Source: Chamaelirium japonicum
Lineage: Eukaryota > Streptophyta > Magnoliopsida > Liliales > Melanthiaceae
DNA: 64,000 bases
Reading direction: 5' to 3'
Assembly (NCBI GenBank): GCA_947650365.1
Contig: OX393557.1
Coordinates: 26,318,385-26,382,384, forward strand
Shown here: one piece after another, positions 44,031 through 56,584 of the stretch
How positions within the stretch are numbered: the first letter of the stretch is position 1
How the letters are laid out: every line of letters starts with the position of its first letter
Program-made: the position numbers and the translations under genes
Notes under the pieces: model-generated
Databases searched by the model: none
What the model saw: the letters and a program-made list of their open reading frames with translations, nothing else
Told to the model about the DNA's origin: nothing

Positions 44031-46976
44031 CTAGTACACTCGCCAGGGCCAAGGCTCGATGTCCCCATCATTCTCCCCAGGTGGGAGAGAGCTCGACTCC
44101 GTCGAGTGAGGATCTGCAAAACTCTCGTACTGCTCCAAGGTGTCAAGATCCAACTGCTGAAGGTCGCTGCGGTCAACCCAGGTGTCATCAGAGGCGGGTC
44201 TTCCCTTCCAACGGATCAGATACCGTCGGGTGCCACCGTCCTTACCGGACACAATCTCATCATCCACAATTTTATTTATTTTCTCTGCTGCATAATGTGG
44301 GGGAATTTCTGGAAGTGGGGGTAGGGAGGGACTCTCAGAAAATGGGTCTTGGGAAGGCTCACCTATGAGGGAATTATTAGGGTTAAAATCAGGACCCTTG
44401 TAGGCCACTAGGTCCTCGATATTGAAGGTGGAACTGATGCCGAAATCTCCAGGGAGATCTACAACATAGGCATTGTCATTCAGCTTCTTTAAGATTTGGA
44501 AAGGGTCCGCACTGCGTGCATGCAGCTTTTTAACAGTTCCCGAGGAAAACCGTTCCGGACGGATCCGGACCATTACATAATCACCCACATTAAATGTTTT
44601 AAATCTTTTCCTGAGATCAGCTCGCAGCTTATAGGTAGCATTACTCTGCTCAATTTTATCTTTGATTTCCCTGTGTAGTTCCTGGACATGCGATGCAAAT
44701 GCGGATGCTGACTCAGAGACTCGATGATAGTTAGCCATGGGGATGAGATCTATAGTCTGCCTAGGCTTAAAACCATGCACAATTTCATGGGGACTCAAAC
44801 CAGTGGTCCTATTAACATATGCATTGTATGCAAATTCAGCGATGGACAATTTTAGATCCCAAGTCCCAACATGCTCACCTACCAAGGTGCGCAAAAGGTT
44901 TCCCAGACTTCGATTCACTACCTCGGTTTGGCCATCAGTTTGTGGGTGGAAAGCGGTAGAAAACTGGAGCTTAGTGCCCAACTTGTGCCACAGGGTTTTC
45001 CAGAAAAAACTGGTGAACTTGACATCTCTGTCAGACACAATGGTTTTGGGCAGACCGTGCAATCTGACGATACCGTCAAAGAAGATTTTCGCAACCCTCG
45101 AAGCATCAGCTGTTTTGGAGCAGGGCAAGAAATGGGCCATTTTGGAGAAGCGATCCACGACAACCAGAATCGAGTCGTGTTTCCTTAGAGTCTTTGGAAG
45201 GCCCAGTACGAAGTCCATGCTGATATCTTGCCATGGACAATTTGGGACCGGTAAAGGAGTGTACAGGCCAGTGTTCTGTTTGTGTTGTTTGGCTAGCTGA
45301 CAGGTGTGACATCTACCAACATGCCTAGCAACATCGCGCTTCAGGATCGGCCAATAGAACCGGTACTCGACGGCCTCAATCGTTTTCTCATTTCCGAAAT
45401 GTCCGGCAAGACCTCCAGCATGCAACTCCCACACGAGAAACTCGCGTAAGGATGTTCGTGGGATGCACAACTTTCGTCCCCGGAACAGATACCCATCATG
45501 CATGAGATAGCCATCAACTTCGGACAGGGTCCCGTCTCTCAATAACGCGTAGGTCTCGCTAAAGTCGGGACATGACTCATACTCGGTTTTTATCTTATCA
45601 AACCCATCAACTGCCGTGGTTAATTTGGAAAGAATGAACACACGACGGCTGAGCGCATCAGCAGCTTTATTCTCAACTCCTGCTTTGTGGCGCAGACTAA
45701 AAGTGTAGTCCTGGAGGAACTCGACCCATCGACCATGTCGCGCATTCAGTCTCTTCTGGGAGTAAATATAACGGAGGGCCTCGTGATCAGAAAAAATAAC
45801 GAACTTTTGCGGCAAGAGGTAATGTCGCCAATGGCGAAGCGATTGGATCACCGCATAGAACTCCTTATCATAGGTGGAGTACCTCTGTCGAGTGTCATTT
45901 AGCTTCTCGCTAAAATAGGCAACCGGGTGGCCTTCCTGGGAAAGGACTCCACCTATCCCGAGCCCAGACGCGTCGCAAGCCACTTCAAAAACCTTAGAGA
46001 AATCAGGGAGACGCATGACAGGGGCCTCAACCATCCTTTTCTTGATTTCGATGAATGCTCTCGTGGCGGCATTAGACCAAGTGAACTCACCCTTCTTCAG
46101 ACAGTCAGTCACTAGGGCCATGATGGTGCTGAACCCCTTAATGAACCGACGATAAAAGGTGGCTAGCCCGTGGAAGCTTCTGACATCACGAATAGTCTTG
46201 GGCTCGGGCCACTCTTCGATAGCTTTGACCTTTTCGGGGTCCGCAGAGACTCCCTCGATAGAAACCACAAATCCTAAGAATTGGACTTGAGTTGTGAAAA
46301 ATGTGCACTTCTTCGGATTCGCATACAGCTCTTCTTTCCTTAATACGGTACAGACTTGACGCAGGTGGTCTAAATGTTGCGCCCGAGATTGACTATAAAT
46401 AAGTATGTTGTCAAAGTACACCACCAGGAACTTACCCATAAATGGCCGGAGTACTTGCGTCATTACTCTCATAAAGGTACTCGAGGCGTTAGTCAGCCCA
46501 AAGGGCATGACCATCCACTCATATAGTCCATCCTTAGTCTTGAACGCAGTCTTCCACTCGTCGCCAGGACGGATACGGATTTGGTGATAGCCACTCTTTA
46601 AGTCAATCTTGGAGAAAATGGTAGCTCCGGACATCATGTCCAGCATGTCGTCCAGTCGCGGGATAGGGAAACGATACTTGACTGTTATTTTGTTAATGGA
46701 GCGACTATCGACACACATACGCCACGATCCGTCTTTCTTAGGCGTCAGAAGGGCGGGGACCGCACACGGACTCATACTCTCCGTGATAAAACCCTTTTGC
46801 AGGAGTTCATCAACCTGCCTTTTCAACTCCGCGTGTTCAGTAGGGTTCATTCGATAATGCGGCAGGTTGGGAAGACTTGCCCCAGGGACCAAATCAATGG
46901 CATGCTGTATGTCGCGCATCGGTGGCAGTTGGTCAGGGAGATCTTCAGGGAAAACGTCAGCAAACTCCCTAAGCAC
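44031..46976 (-). CDS. Gypsy pol: reverse transcriptase, RNase H, integrase, chromodomain
   Basis: A 981-residue open frame. [13 protein letters not shown] (85-95), [11 protein letters not shown] (124-133), and the active-site box YFDNILIYS (187-195), where the second catalytic Asp is Asn at residue 190 (46409-46407). RNase H starts at [14 protein letters not shown] (332-345). Integrase: zinc site H519/H526/C556/C559 and catalytic D588, D649, E685. Chromodomain ~896-950 ([30 protein letters not shown]), which in this group targets integration to chromatin. The stop TAG (44033-44031) lies 40 bases inside the 3' LTR, and the polypurine tract lies within codons for PPGEN. The first visible Met is not a true start: the frame should be fused to gag-protease upstream. 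Confidence 0.95.
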   Translation of the reverse strand: MLREFADVFPEDLPDQLPPMRDIQHAIDLVPGASLPNLPHYRMNPTEHAELKRQVDELLQKGFITESMSPCAVPALLTPKKDGSWRMCVDSRSINKITVKYRFPIPRLDDMLDMMSGATIFSKIDLKSGYHQIRIRPGDEWKTAFKTKDGLYEWMVMPFGLTNASSTFMRVMTQVLRPFMGKFLVVYFDNILIYSQSRAQHLDHLRQVCTVLRKEELYANPKKCTFFTTQVQFLGFVVSIEGVSADPEKVKAIEEWPEPKTIRDVRSFHGLATFYRRFIKGFSTIMALVTDCLKKGEFTWSNAATRAFIEIKKRMVEAPVMRLPDFSKVFEVACDASGLGIGGVLSQEGHPVAYFSEKLNDTRQRYSTYDKEFYAVIQSLRHWRHYLLPQKFVIFSDHEALRYIYSQKRLNARHGRWVEFLQDYTFSLRHKAGVENKAADALSRRVFILSKLTTAVDGFDKIKTEYESCPDFSETYALLRDGTLSEVDGYLMHDGYLFRGRKLCIPRTSLREFLVWELHAGGLAGHFGNEKTIEAVEYRFYWPILKRDVARHVGRCHTCQLAKQHKQNTGLYTPLPVPNCPWQDISMDFVLGLPKTLRKHDSILVVVDRFSKMAHFLPCSKTADASRVAKIFFDGIVRLHGLPKTIVSDRDVKFTSFFWKTLWHKLGTKLQFSTAFHPQTDGQTEVVNRSLGNLLRTLVGEHVGTWDLKLSIAEFAYNAYVNRTTGLSPHEIVHGFKPRQTIDLIPMANYHRVSESASAFASHVQELHREIKDKIEQSNATYKLRADLRKRFKTFNVGDYVMVRIRPERFSSGTVKKLHARSADPFQILKKLNDNAYVVDLPGDFGISSTFNIEDLVAYKGPDFNPNNSLIGEPSQDPFSESPSLPPLPEIPPHYAAEKINKIVDDEIVSGKDGGTRRYLIRWKGRPASDDTWVDRSDLQQLDLDTLEQYESFADPHSTESSSLPPGENDGDIEPWPWRVY
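44071..44078 (-). other. Polypurine tract
   Basis: GGGGAGAA on the minus strand directly precedes the 3' LTR start TGATG. It primes plus-strand DNA synthesis in this family. It is embedded in the pol coding sequence. Confidence 0.85.
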
Positions 46977-48760
46977 AGGGGTGACTTCGGGGGGAATCGA
47001 CTGGCCGGAGTCCTTAGGGTTTCTCTTGCTACTAGGATGATGACAGGAGCTCCCTTTTCTACCTCGTGACTCAGCTCTTTGGCACTGACAAAACTAACGC
47101 TCTTGGCTTTCTTTGCGGGGGCAGTCTTTTGCTCGGCTTGGGCACTCTTGGGTGGGGAGGGAATCAACTTAACTTTCTTGCCCTCATGTTCAAACAGACA
47201 CATGTTCGAGCGTCCATAAATGAGAACGTCGTTATCGAAAAGCCAAGGTCTTCCCAAGATGACTTGGCCCACATCCATGGTCAGGACATCACACCAGATC
47301 TTGTCCTGGTAGATGTTGAAATTGATGGGCACTAGGCATCTCTGCTTGACCTCCATGGCAGTGGAGTTGATCCAAGACACTTGATAGGGACGAGGGTGGG
47401 GGACGGCCTTAAGGCCAGTCTTGGCGATGACAGCAGATGATACGGCATTGATGCAACTGCCACTGTCGATGATGACCTTACAATTTTTATCCCCAATCTT
47501 GGTGAACGTGTGGAAAATAGCGGTGCGCCTCCAATCATCCTGATCCTTGGGTTGGGATAGCGCGCACCTAACAACTGACACGGTGGGGGACGACGACTGC
47601 CTAAGACAACTCAGAATGGCACCGTCATCATCATCGTCAAAATCTCCATCTTCTTCTTCTGCCTGGTAGATGAACTCTGCTTCTCCAGGCTCTACTGCTT
47701 CAATGGGGTTGCCATCGACAATGTTGACTCTGACAGGGCTGGGGCAGTTGGCAGCCACGTGGCCATACCCTTGACACTTGTAACACTTTGTAAGAGGGCT
47801 GACTTTGGAGAAGTCACGCTCGCCACTCTTTCCTCGGGCGTCCCTCTCAAAATTCTTGTTGGGAATGCTGGGCTTAGCTTGAGATGAGTTGGGGTAGGTC
47901 CGATTGGAATTGCTAGGGGAGGGCTTTGTGGGATAGCTCCTAGAGTCAGAATGCCTGTAGGTGTGACTAGACCTAGAGGCGTCAAGGTCTTGTACTAAAG
48001 CGTAGGCTCTTTCCAATTCCGTGACATCTCTGGCAAGGAGCTCATTCCTTAGGTCTTCCCTCAGGCCAGACCGGAAACGGGAAAGGACTTGGACAGGCGT
48101 CTCGGTCCCAAGGACGTTGCAACGAGTGAGGAACTCATCAAATTTGGCAACATAGTCCTTCGCCGATTTGCTACCTTGGGTAAACTGGTGCCATTGGTCT
48201 AACAGTCGTGCCTGATACGACGGTGGCACATACTTACCCTTCAGCTCATTTTTCATGGCGACCCAAGTATCGATCGGGTCCTGGGTTCGCGCAACTCTCA
48301 AGGCTTCCACATTGGTCCAATATTGGCTCGCGGGTCCGCTGAGCTTCATGGCTGCGAAGCGGACCTTCCTAACCTCAATTAAAGGATACCACGTGAAATA
48401 ACGATCCATGGACTGGAGCCAATCCAGGAAAAACTGGGGATCATGTCTCCCATCAAAGGACGGTACCTCTAACCGGATACTCCGAAGGTACTGATCATCG
48501 GGGTCCTGATTGTTCTGCCAGTTGGCCGGGTGCCCTTGAGGGGGATTGGGAAATTCAACATGCGGATCGTTCCGCGCTTGTTCCATCCGGTCTAACCGGG
48601 CATTGGTGTCGCGCTGATACGCGGCGAGGTTTTGGTTCATGGCGGTTATGCCTTGGGTCAACTCGGCAAGTGCTCTAGTCAGGGCCTCGGGATCCATACT
48701 GTAGTTGTCCGACTCGCTAGACTCTCCTAATAGATATGGCCTACCCCTTCGGGTTGGCAT
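46847..48760 (-). CDS. Gypsy gag-protease
   Basis: A 637-residue frame from ATG at 48760 ([10 protein letters not shown]). The retrotransposon gag domain spans ~95-260 ([36 protein letters not shown]). The nucleic-acid-binding zinc knuckle [14 protein letters not shown] is at 326-339, and the aspartic protease site is DSGS at 432-435. The frame is lost near residue 580 (about 47030). Downstream residues are out of frame, while the pol frame (different phase) overlaps to 46847. Related elements use one continuous gag-pol frame, so a one-base indel is the likely cause rather than a programmed shift; this is inference. Confidence 0.93.
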   Translation of the reverse strand: MPTRRGRPYLLGESSESDNYSMDPEALTRALAELTQGITAMNQNLAAYQRDTNARLDRMEQARNDPHVEFPNPPQGHPANWQNNQDPDDQYLRSIRLEVPSFDGRHDPQFFLDWLQSMDRYFTWYPLIEVRKVRFAAMKLSGPASQYWTNVEALRVARTQDPIDTWVAMKNELKGKYVPPSYQARLLDQWHQFTQGSKSAKDYVAKFDEFLTRCNVLGTETPVQVLSRFRSGLREDLRNELLARDVTELERAYALVQDLDASRSSHTYRHSDSRSYPTKPSPSNSNRTYPNSSQAKPSIPNKNFERDARGKSGERDFSKVSPLTKCYKCQGYGHVAANCPSPVRVNIVDGNPIEAVEPGEAEFIYQAEEEDGDFDDDDDGAILSCLRQSSSPTVSVVRCALSQPKDQDDWRRTAIFHTFTKIGDKNCKVIIDSGSCINAVSSAVIAKTGLKAVPHPRPYQVSWINSTAMEVKQRCLVPINFNIYQDKIWCDVLTMDVGQVILGRPWLFDNDVLIYGRSNMCLFEHEGKKVKLIPSPPKSAQAEQKTAPAKKAKSVSFVSAKELSHEVEKGAPVIILVARETLRTPASRFPPKSPLCLGSLLTFSLKISLTNCHRCATYSMPLIWSLGQVFPTCRIIE

Positions 48761-48893
48761 GCAATGACAACACCCAAAATGATGCTAATGATTTTTATTA
48801 TTTTTTTATTTTTTGAAACTTAATGCACCAGAACTAAGATGAATGCAAGTTGCAAGATCAGGTATAGAATGCAAATGACCTAGCTCTAACCAT

Positions 48894-48905
48894 GCTCTGA
48901 TACCA
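48894..48905 (-). other. Primer-binding site for initiator Met tRNA
   Basis: The minus strand reads TGGTATCAGAGC three bases after the 5' LTR end, the classical plant PBS complementary to the 3' end of initiator methionine tRNA. Confidence 0.95.
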
Positions 48906-48908
48906 AAA

Positions 48909-50508
48909 TGATGTGGAACAGTGTGTGCGACAGGGAATTCAAAGACTCGTTGAGCCGCGACAGGGTCGCTTGTTGCTCCGAGTCGAAACAGGAAGTTGAT
49001 TTAAACAAATACTATGGCTAATGGTTTTAGCAAAGCATAACAGGCATGCAAGCAGGCATCCCAATCTAAATTAACCGAACAACTAATACTTAGTTATATC
49101 GGCAGAGTTCCACATGCAATGTCAAGGATAATAGCAAACAGGGTAATCAGAATCTCACAACTCACCATTCAAAGTGGGCAGCAGTTTTGCATAGATAAAA
49201 TATAAGATAATTGATCGTTGGTGTCACCATTCGATATTGACCGGGGAAAGAAAGAAACTCACCTACTGAGGATTGTGGGGGACCTCAGGGACCTCAACTG
49301 GTGGCGGGGCCGAAGTCGATGCGGTGTCCTCAGGTTGAGCCGGAGCTTGAGCGAGGGCCCGAAGGGCTAGCACGTTGGGATGTACGGGCGCGCCGGGATG
49401 CCAACGCTGATGGTTCTCCGAGATCCCCAGCCGTGCTTCCGCGTCCTTGGCGACGAGGTAGGTGATGCGCTCCACGTAATCCTTCACGCTCTCGCCGGCG
49501 TTGAACCGGAAATCGAGGAAGGGAGACCGGATGTCGAGAAATCCGTCTTCGTCGTCGATCAAGCCGTGATCAACATCGGGGTCGGCCATGCCGTCATGCC
49601 GAGGGAATGGGCTATGGTGTGGGGAGGTGGTACTCGGATTGGGCGCGGGGAAGGGGAGCAGGTAGGGGAGGCCGGTCGGGCAAGGGTGAAGGGTGAGGGT
49701 GGTGACCGGAGGGAGGAAGGGGGAAATCGGGTTGGTCGGCTGCACAGCTGAAGGAGGCATAGGGGTGGGGGCTGTGGCACCGGGGAGGAGACGAGGGGGG
49801 GGGTCGGGAGGCAGGGGAAGTGGGGTCGGCTGGGGCTTGGGGCCGGCGGCAGCAGCAGGGGGGGAATCGGGTGGGGCTGATGGCGGGTAGGCAGCAGCAG
49901 CAAGAGGGAAAGGAAAGGGGGCTCGGGGGCTGGAGTCGCGGGTAGGCAGCAGCAGCACGGGGGAGAGGAAAGGGGGGGGGAATCGGGTGGGCTGGGGTTC
50001 GGATAGGCAGCAGCGGCAGGAGGGATAGGAAGGGAGGATCGAGGGCTGGGGTTGGGTAGGCAGCAGCAGCACGGGAAAGGGGGGAATCGGGTTGGTGGGC
50101 CGGCCGGGTGAGAGGAGAGGAAAGGGGGGGCCGGTGAGCTTGGGAGGGGAAGGGGAAAACGGGATTGGGGGGGGGATGGTCCCACTAGGGTTTCACACGC
50201 CTAGTTGGGGGCCTAGGGTTTCACACACCTAGGTATAGGCTCGGGTTTCACACACCTCACCTTAGCTCTCTCACACATGTGGGAAGAGGTAAAAATTTTA
50301 TTCATTGCATACTGAAGAGAAAAATGAAAGGCCTATAAATAGGCTTACAACGACAGACGAAAAAGCCCACTAATCGAGGTGGGACTAAAAGTACACAACC
50401 CAAATAATGAAACAGAAAAACAGTAGCCAACATGGCTAGAACCACATGCTCAGATGTCGCCTCCTGCGCTGGTACACTCGCCAGGGCCGAGGCTCGATGT
50501 CCCCATTA
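48909..50508 (-). repeat. 5' LTR of the gypsy element, 1600 bp
   Basis: Nearly identical to 42458-44070. The outer terminus is mutated (TAATG instead of TGATG). The pol stop TAG of the 3' LTR is CAG here (50471 region), so an unmutated element would have read ~14 codons further. The TATA box is at 50344-50331. The leader frame is split by small indels in its proline-rich part but open from MADPD to the stop at 49263 (frame 50072-49263). Confidence 0.95.
49263..50072 (-). CDS. LTR-embedded leader reading frame, 5' LTR copy
   Basis: Same C-terminal ~109 residues as 42812-43747, with one Met-to-Val change (DYVERITY) and a synonymous Arg change. The proline-rich part is in a shifted phase beyond indels near 49700-49990. 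In the element's transcript this would be the copy at the 5' end. Confidence 0.4.
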   Translation of the reverse strand: MLLLPTQPQPSILPSYPSCRCCLSEPQPTRFPPPFLSPVLLLPTRDSSPRAPFPFPLAAAAYPPSAPPDSPPAAAAGPKPQPTPLPLPPDPPPRLLPGATAPTPMPPSAVQPTNPISPFLPPVTTLTLHPCPTGLPYLLPFPAPNPSTTSPHHSPFPRHDGMADPDVDHGLIDDEDGFLDIRSPFLDFRFNAGESVKDYVERITYLVAKDAEARLGISENHQRWHPGAPVHPNVLALRALAQAPAQPEDTASTSAPPPVEVPEVPHNPQ

Positions 50509-50513
50509 TCATA
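50509..50513. other. Target-site duplication TCATA (right)
   Basis: Partner of 42453-42457, directly after the mutated LTR terminus. Confidence 0.95.
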
Positions 50514-52482
50514 CCTCTCTTGCGGACAATTATTCTTCATGCATTCGTGATCGAGTAAATGCACTTAATTTACCAGCCGAGCTATCCAGAGATGTTTGAG
50601 CGTGCCCAGACTATGACGAAGTCTATTGAGTACGTGCTACAAATTCATCAGCAAGAAAGGGAGCAAAAAGAATGTCAATATATGAATGTTCAGATGCGAG
50701 CTTTCATCAGACGCTTCGAGGCTCATGGTGACTGGTGAGTCACCACCTCCAGTACTGTCATCAATGGATAATGCACCGCCAGTCAAGCTCCTACCTTCTG
50801 AGGAACGACCAGAGGAGTCATTCCCACTTCCTGATCTTATACTGTAGGCATTCTCACAGTGGAGCCCCTATCTGTTGACGTACTTTCAATAGAGTCTCCT
50901 CCACTTAGTCAAGCCACCGGTGGATCTTCCACCGCTACCAGCACCTTCATTAGAGTTTCTACCAGCGCCAATACCATCGGTGTCTCCTCCGTTGGTAAAG
51001 CCATCGGTGGATCTTTCACCGCTTACAGCACCTCCCGTGGAGTTTCTATTAGTGCCAATCTCTGTTACCAAAAACAACGATCTTTTAAACAAGTCTCGAT
51101 TAAAAACACGGCTTTTTCAGTAATCGTTCACGACGCGAGTCCTTCCCGATTTTTCGAAAAAGTCACGGTTTTAAGAAAAAATCACGATTTTCACGTTTTA
51201 ATCCCGATTGATGCATTTTAATTCCGTCAAGTATTGCTCAAAAACACTATTGTAACATCTATATATAAATATGTTCTAAAATTCTACCGTTTGTTTCCCG
51301 ACTCTTTTCTCACCTTTTTGACTTTTTTTCCGATTTTTCCAACTTCTCCCCTAGCTGGTTTTTTCCTGACTTCCGACTTGGTAACTATGGTGCCAATACC
51401 ATCAGTGTACACCTACATCTAACTGAGCATACACCTGCAGGCTGCAACAATATCTCAGTCGCACTTCTACTGGAGCTCTCGCCTACAGCAGAGTTTTTAT
51501 TCACGGTTGACTCCAGCGTTTTAGTCCTTCAACGTATTGACTTCATCGGCCTAGAACGACTTCCAGCGGCTCCACTACTTCTGCGACAGTACTTGGATAT
51601 GAGCGCTTCTAAGCTACCACATTAACCTGACATGATACTATCTTCTACAGCCTGTGCCTGCACCTCCACTATGGTCCTAGTACGACTCCAGTAGACAGTT
51701 TTGTGAGACCCGGAAGGTGATTAGGTGATAATGTGACACCCACTACTTGGTCTACACCACCAGCTCTTGAGTATGATTCGTTACTTTACTAATGATCCCG
51801 ATGATTTCGTCGGTTACAGCTAGCTACATGAGAACTCAAGCCGAGTCGACAGTAGAAGAAGCGAATGATAGAGAGTAGGATCTGGCTTGCACGTTTTGTT
51901 CAAGAAAGATCAAACATTGATCGAATCATGTAGCCCAAGCCCCATCCAAACCAGATCACCAAGATCAAACAGGACCCGTATCTGCTTAGTATGCAATTTT
52001 TGGTTATTTAAAATATATTTTTGCCTTATTTTTTAGCTTAATTATGTATATGTCAAAACCCATGTTATAAGGGCTTTCCAGTTGGTTTAGGAATCTAAGT
52101 CCAAGTTTTAAGTGTAGTAGGAGTCCAAGTCCTAAGTATTAGGAGCCCCAGTCGAAAGTTAACTAGCAGTCCAAGTCAGAATTGTATTAGGATTCAAAGT
52201 CCTAAACATGTTAGTAGTAGTCTTTGACTTTTGCAAGTTTATTTTAAGGACCTATGTTTATTTAATTAAATTAGAGTGGGATGAGTGGATTTCTGTTTCT
52301 TGTTTGCTAGATTTGTTTTTTAAATATAAATATCTACATCATTAGCCGAACTTTGGCACCACCATCCTATCACGAGAATGCTGCCCTATGTTTCACATAT
52401 ATGGAAAGCTTTCTACTCTTAACACACACAAAAAGAGGTGTGAAATTAGTTTTCTTTTAACAACTCAAATTACTATCTTGGA

Positions 52483-52841
52483 TATTTCTTGAATCTGGAT
52501 TCTGGCCATCGACGAGTAGTATGAACTCCCTCAACAAGCATATCTCCAATTTCTAAAGTTCCAAAATTCAACAAAGGATCTGAAGACGATTCTACCTCCT
52601 AAATGAATGAACAAATAAGATAGTTAGCATGGCTCCTAAAGAACAACGTAAATGATAAACTTCATAAATATGAGAAAATAACATACATATATAAGTAACT
52701 AGCATGCATACAACATGAATTTTCGATGATCCTATCAATGTACCATTGACACGGTCAAAATCAATGTTAATACACCAAAGAAAGTAATCTGATGGGCTGC
52801 TTCTGCTATGACAGGGGAAGCCAACTTCAACAAATAACTGT
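52483..52841 (-). pseudogene. ABCG half-transporter exon relics, copy 2
   Basis: Identical to 2035-2393. Confidence 0.6.
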
Positions 52842-53857
52842 TTCACATGCAAGAGAAGGGAATCAGCTACTTAGGAGGAAACTGAACTGAACCCCCCTCG
52901 TGGCAATTTTCTAATGAATTAATTAACATGTATTAGGTGGTTTCTGCAAAACATGCAATGTACTCATTTCGATTTGTAGCCCCGAAAGTCGAACGACTCG
53001 ATCAATTAATAAGCTTACATGATCATATTCCCACTGGGATGTTAGCAGAAGAAAGACAACGATGCTCTCAGATTCAGCCTCTAGTCTTCAGTCCTAAATC
53101 CTAATGTCGTACCACGATCATAGACCTTCATGATTGAAGCATATCCAGTCCATAAAGAATTCACATATATAAAAACTGAATTTGTTAATGATCTTTTATG
53201 CATCAAGTTGAATTCTTTTAAGAGAAATTTGAAGTGACCTCCCCCTAGGTTTAGCAAAAATGTAGTGACAGTCCCCTCACTTTTTAAATATTGCAAATTT
53301 TTTTCTTTTTTGAGAATCCCTTTTTGCATGGGGGGAGGGAGGTTTGACCCCAACCATTTTATTAAAGCTCAGAAAAAAGGAAAAAAAAGTTACAAGCAAT
53401 GGCTTAAAGCAGACATCACAACCAAAAAGAAAAAAAAACCAACAACAAAGGCTTAACATGACCAGCCCAAAAGTCCCTAAGGTAGTAAAAAAAAAACCCT
53501 AAGTTTTGAAACTTAGGAGCTCTATATCTTTCCAAATCACGGATATGAGTGAGAACGGACTTAGTATTGTTCAACTCATTCGAAAGAAAGAAGCCGAGAG
53601 TCGATTATATCTCCGAGATGGTGTTGTTCTCCAACATATTAAGTGGAAGGGTGCTCCTGCTCAAATGCATCTTCATCAAGAGTAAAGAGTTGGCCCCTAA
53701 GATTTCGAAGAATTGTATTTGATTTTTCAAATGTTTGAATCAATTGTCGTGCACTTCTCCAAGCTAGCTTTAGACATTGCCTCGGAACTTGGGGTTGGGA
53801 TACCGGATGGTCCCCATAATCTTCTTCTTTGATCTTTAAAGCTAAGTCATCATTACA

Positions 53858-54650
53858 GGCAGGGATACACCGATACTACGAAACAGGTGTCGTACCCATA
53901 TCAGATACTCCCGATACTCTGATAAGGCCTGATACGGCGGGATGCATATCCGATACGGCAAAGAAGTATCGGGGTTTAAAAAAACAAAAAAAAAAAGATC
54001 CGATACGACGGAGATACTGGGGCCGATACGCCGGGGATACGAGACCGATACGTCGGGGATATGGGGCTGATACACCGGGGATACAGGACTGATACGTCGG
54101 GGATACGGGACCGATACGCCGGGATATGTATGGATGGTAATGTAGTCCAAAATCAAAAAATCCGATTAACCCAACCGAAACTCGACAAAAATTTCGGATA
54201 TAGGTCTAAATTCTATACGTGACTATTTGCTTAATAATATCATTTATATATTTTGTTTTTTGGATGATGCATGTGACACTAACTTTGTATTTTGTAAGGG
54301 ATGGTGAATGGTAGCATTTTGTAATGAACAATGAATATGACACTTGTGTAATGTTGTTAGCATTACTTTTTGTAATGGATGAATGTGACACTTGCTTTAT
54401 ATTTTTTGGTTGTATTGGATGTAAATCATGTAATGAATGATAAGTATGGTCATATTTAATTTTCAAACTTTTCACTATTCATATTCTAGCACAAAATATT
54501 ATATCTAATTATTAATATTATATATATATATATATATATATTACAAACGTATCCCTGCCGTACCGCGGATCCTAGTTTTTCAAAACTCCACGTATCGCCG
54601 TATCCGTTACCTCGTATTTGTATCCCCGTATCCGTATCGGTGCTTCCTAG
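53858..54650. mobile_element. MITE-like element with CACCGATAC ends, copy 2
   Basis: Identical to 3410-4202, with ATTACA flanks. Confidence 0.6.
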
Positions 54651-54670
54651 ATTACACATAATGTCTATGC

Positions 54671-55945
54671 GGCACACGGTCTCATCGTCCTCATCAATAA
54701 GTCGCTAGGCTACCTCATTATTTAGTTTGTTAGCAATCACCCCTAGTTCATCAGAAGAATCAAGACCTACATCTGCTAGGCAACCCCACATCAACATTAA
54801 CAAAAGCTGCAAGAGCTGAAAATCGAGACCCACTAGATCGGGCCCTCTTGAAATCGGCTCATATAAGGTTTGAGGGTTACCTTTAGATGAGACCTCTTAA
54901 TGTCACCTAGCAGAGGGCTTTGGCATCCACTTGCACTGATTGAAAAGACAATTAATCATCCATTATATCAAATTCATGTTGCTCTTTTCAAATTCATTTT
55001 CCAAATTTTTTGAACCTGTTTTTCAAATTTTTAAAGGGTAAATAGTTGTTTTAGATTTAGTTGATGACATCATGCAAAACTGTTTATCGCGGGGAGGGTT
55101 TTGCCAATAAAATGTAACCTCAAGGAATGAGGTAAGTCAATATTGTAATAGTGAGGGGGTGTAACTGCATCTCCCCGAAAGCTCAGGGAGGTCACAACAA
55201 TTTTCGATTCTTTTGGTGATATGAAAATGGCATGTCTTTTCGTCATTCTACTATGGACACATATACTAGATGAAAATTTTCGCACACGCTACAAACTGGT
55301 TAGAGGAATTCATGATTCTCGAAACAATTGTGAAGATTTCTTCGTGAAATTTTATCAGCACATATAATTCATCACAATACAACTTTTCTATTTCATGTAC
55401 ATTGGTTCTTTATTGCATCTATCCTACTCAAGGATCAAGTTGTCGTTGAGTTTGCTGTGTAATATTTATATTTTGTTGAATCAACATATTATGCAATTCA
55501 CAAATCATTTGAGCATATTTGTCATTGCAATATATTCGGATTTTAAATATTAAATCTATAGACATTGTTTATTGATATTCTATGAATTGGGCCAAACCTC
55601 AATTAATAAATTCCTCTTTTGGTAGTTTTCATCTAATCTAAACTGAATTGAAGGGGATAAAATGTAGTTTATTAACTATATGGGGATTAAGTGATTTTGA
55701 GCCAAAGCGGGGGGGGGGGGGTTAGAGGGTAATTATCCATCGGATGAAAATCAAAGAAGGCATGTAACTATGTCCGCCAAGGGATTACCAGTAGAGAAGG
55801 CAAGAAGCATATCTTGATCATACTCGTTAGGTCGTTAAATAACATTCTACCGAGCCGGAGCCTTTCGCCAAACTGCTGCAGATACAAAAGAAAAGAAGCT
55901 TCTTGATAAAGATATAGTAAATGATAAGAGACCAATATCAATACA
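54671..55945. repeat. Diverged direct repeat (partner 58819-60109), copy 2
   Basis: Counterpart of 4223-5499. The poly-G run is two bases shorter than in copy 1. Confidence 0.85.
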
Positions 55946-56584
55946 AAGATTGGTAAAGATAGCAGGATGTGCTTTGGGACGCCGAAGAGTTATCATTTAG
56001 GCACCGTCAGAGCGCAGGTGGAGACGACAATCGGATTTTGATTTGTGATGTCTCATCAAGGTAAAGATTGGTGAAGATAGCTCGACACAAACCCTCTACC
56101 TCTCTGGTTCAGTGTTCACACGACTAACAGACCAGGTCGTGCACACTAATCATTGTCGATCATACCAGTATTTTTAGCCGAGTCAATTATAGTTATAGGG
56201 TTAAATACCGGTATAGTCCTCAAGGATTGTGACTACGTAACTAGGGTCTAATTCTAAGGATTACAGCAATTAGGGGAATAGAGTTGAATGATGATTGCAA
56301 ATTAATTAAAACTAATATTAAGTAATTAAATTAAAAAGAGAGATCAAGTTGGAAGAGTCTAGGGCGGAGAATCCACCACTAGCCATGCACTAGTCTCTTT
56401 ATGCCAATTAGGGTTTGTTAATTTCAATAGAGCATTTCAGTCTATCATGATTGGGAATCGCAATGAGATCGAAACTGTGTTAATCATCTTCGACGCCATG
56501 AGTTATCTTCGGTCAGCACGATCTGGTGGGAGCCTACGCACGTGACAAGGACCAGACTAAACTGGCCTGCACGTGAGGGGGGGG

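Larger units (their letters stand above)
42458..44070 (-). repeat. 3' LTR of the gypsy element, 1613 bp
   Basis: On the element's strand it starts TGATGGGGACATCG and ends CTGTTCCACATCA, with TGATG/CATCA terminal inverted repeats. A TATA box (GCCTATTTATAGGC) at 43906-43893 lies only ~165 bp from the start. An AATAAA polyadenylation signal lies at 43864-43859. Three GTGTGTGAAACCC repeats follow at 43825-43748. U3 is therefore very short and the R-U5 part over 1.3 kb, the reverse of the usual proportions. U5 contains the proline-rich frame listed separately. Confidence 0.95.
42458..50508 (-). mobile_element. Complete Ty3/gypsy retrotransposon of chromovirus type, 8.05 kb
   Basis: Two long LTRs (42458-44070 and 48909-50508), TCATA target duplications, an initiator-Met tRNA PBS, a polypurine tract, a gag-protease frame and an RT-RNase H-integrase-chromodomain frame, all on the minus strand. 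The order RT, RNase H, integrase and the C-terminal chromodomain identify a chromovirus. LTRs differ at roughly 15 substitutions plus small indels by hand count (about 1%), so the insertion is fairly recent. Coding lesions (frame change and an RT active-site change) suggest it cannot move on its own. It is nested between paralogous block Y and the copy-2 sequence. Confidence 0.97.

Noticed and set aside
44031..46976. Endogenous pararetrovirus (caulimovirid) origin for the RT-RNase H frame
   Set aside because: Integrase, chromodomain, LTRs, a tRNA-Met PBS, a PPT and a 5-bp target duplication show a Ty3/gypsy retrotransposon; no movement-protein domain is present.
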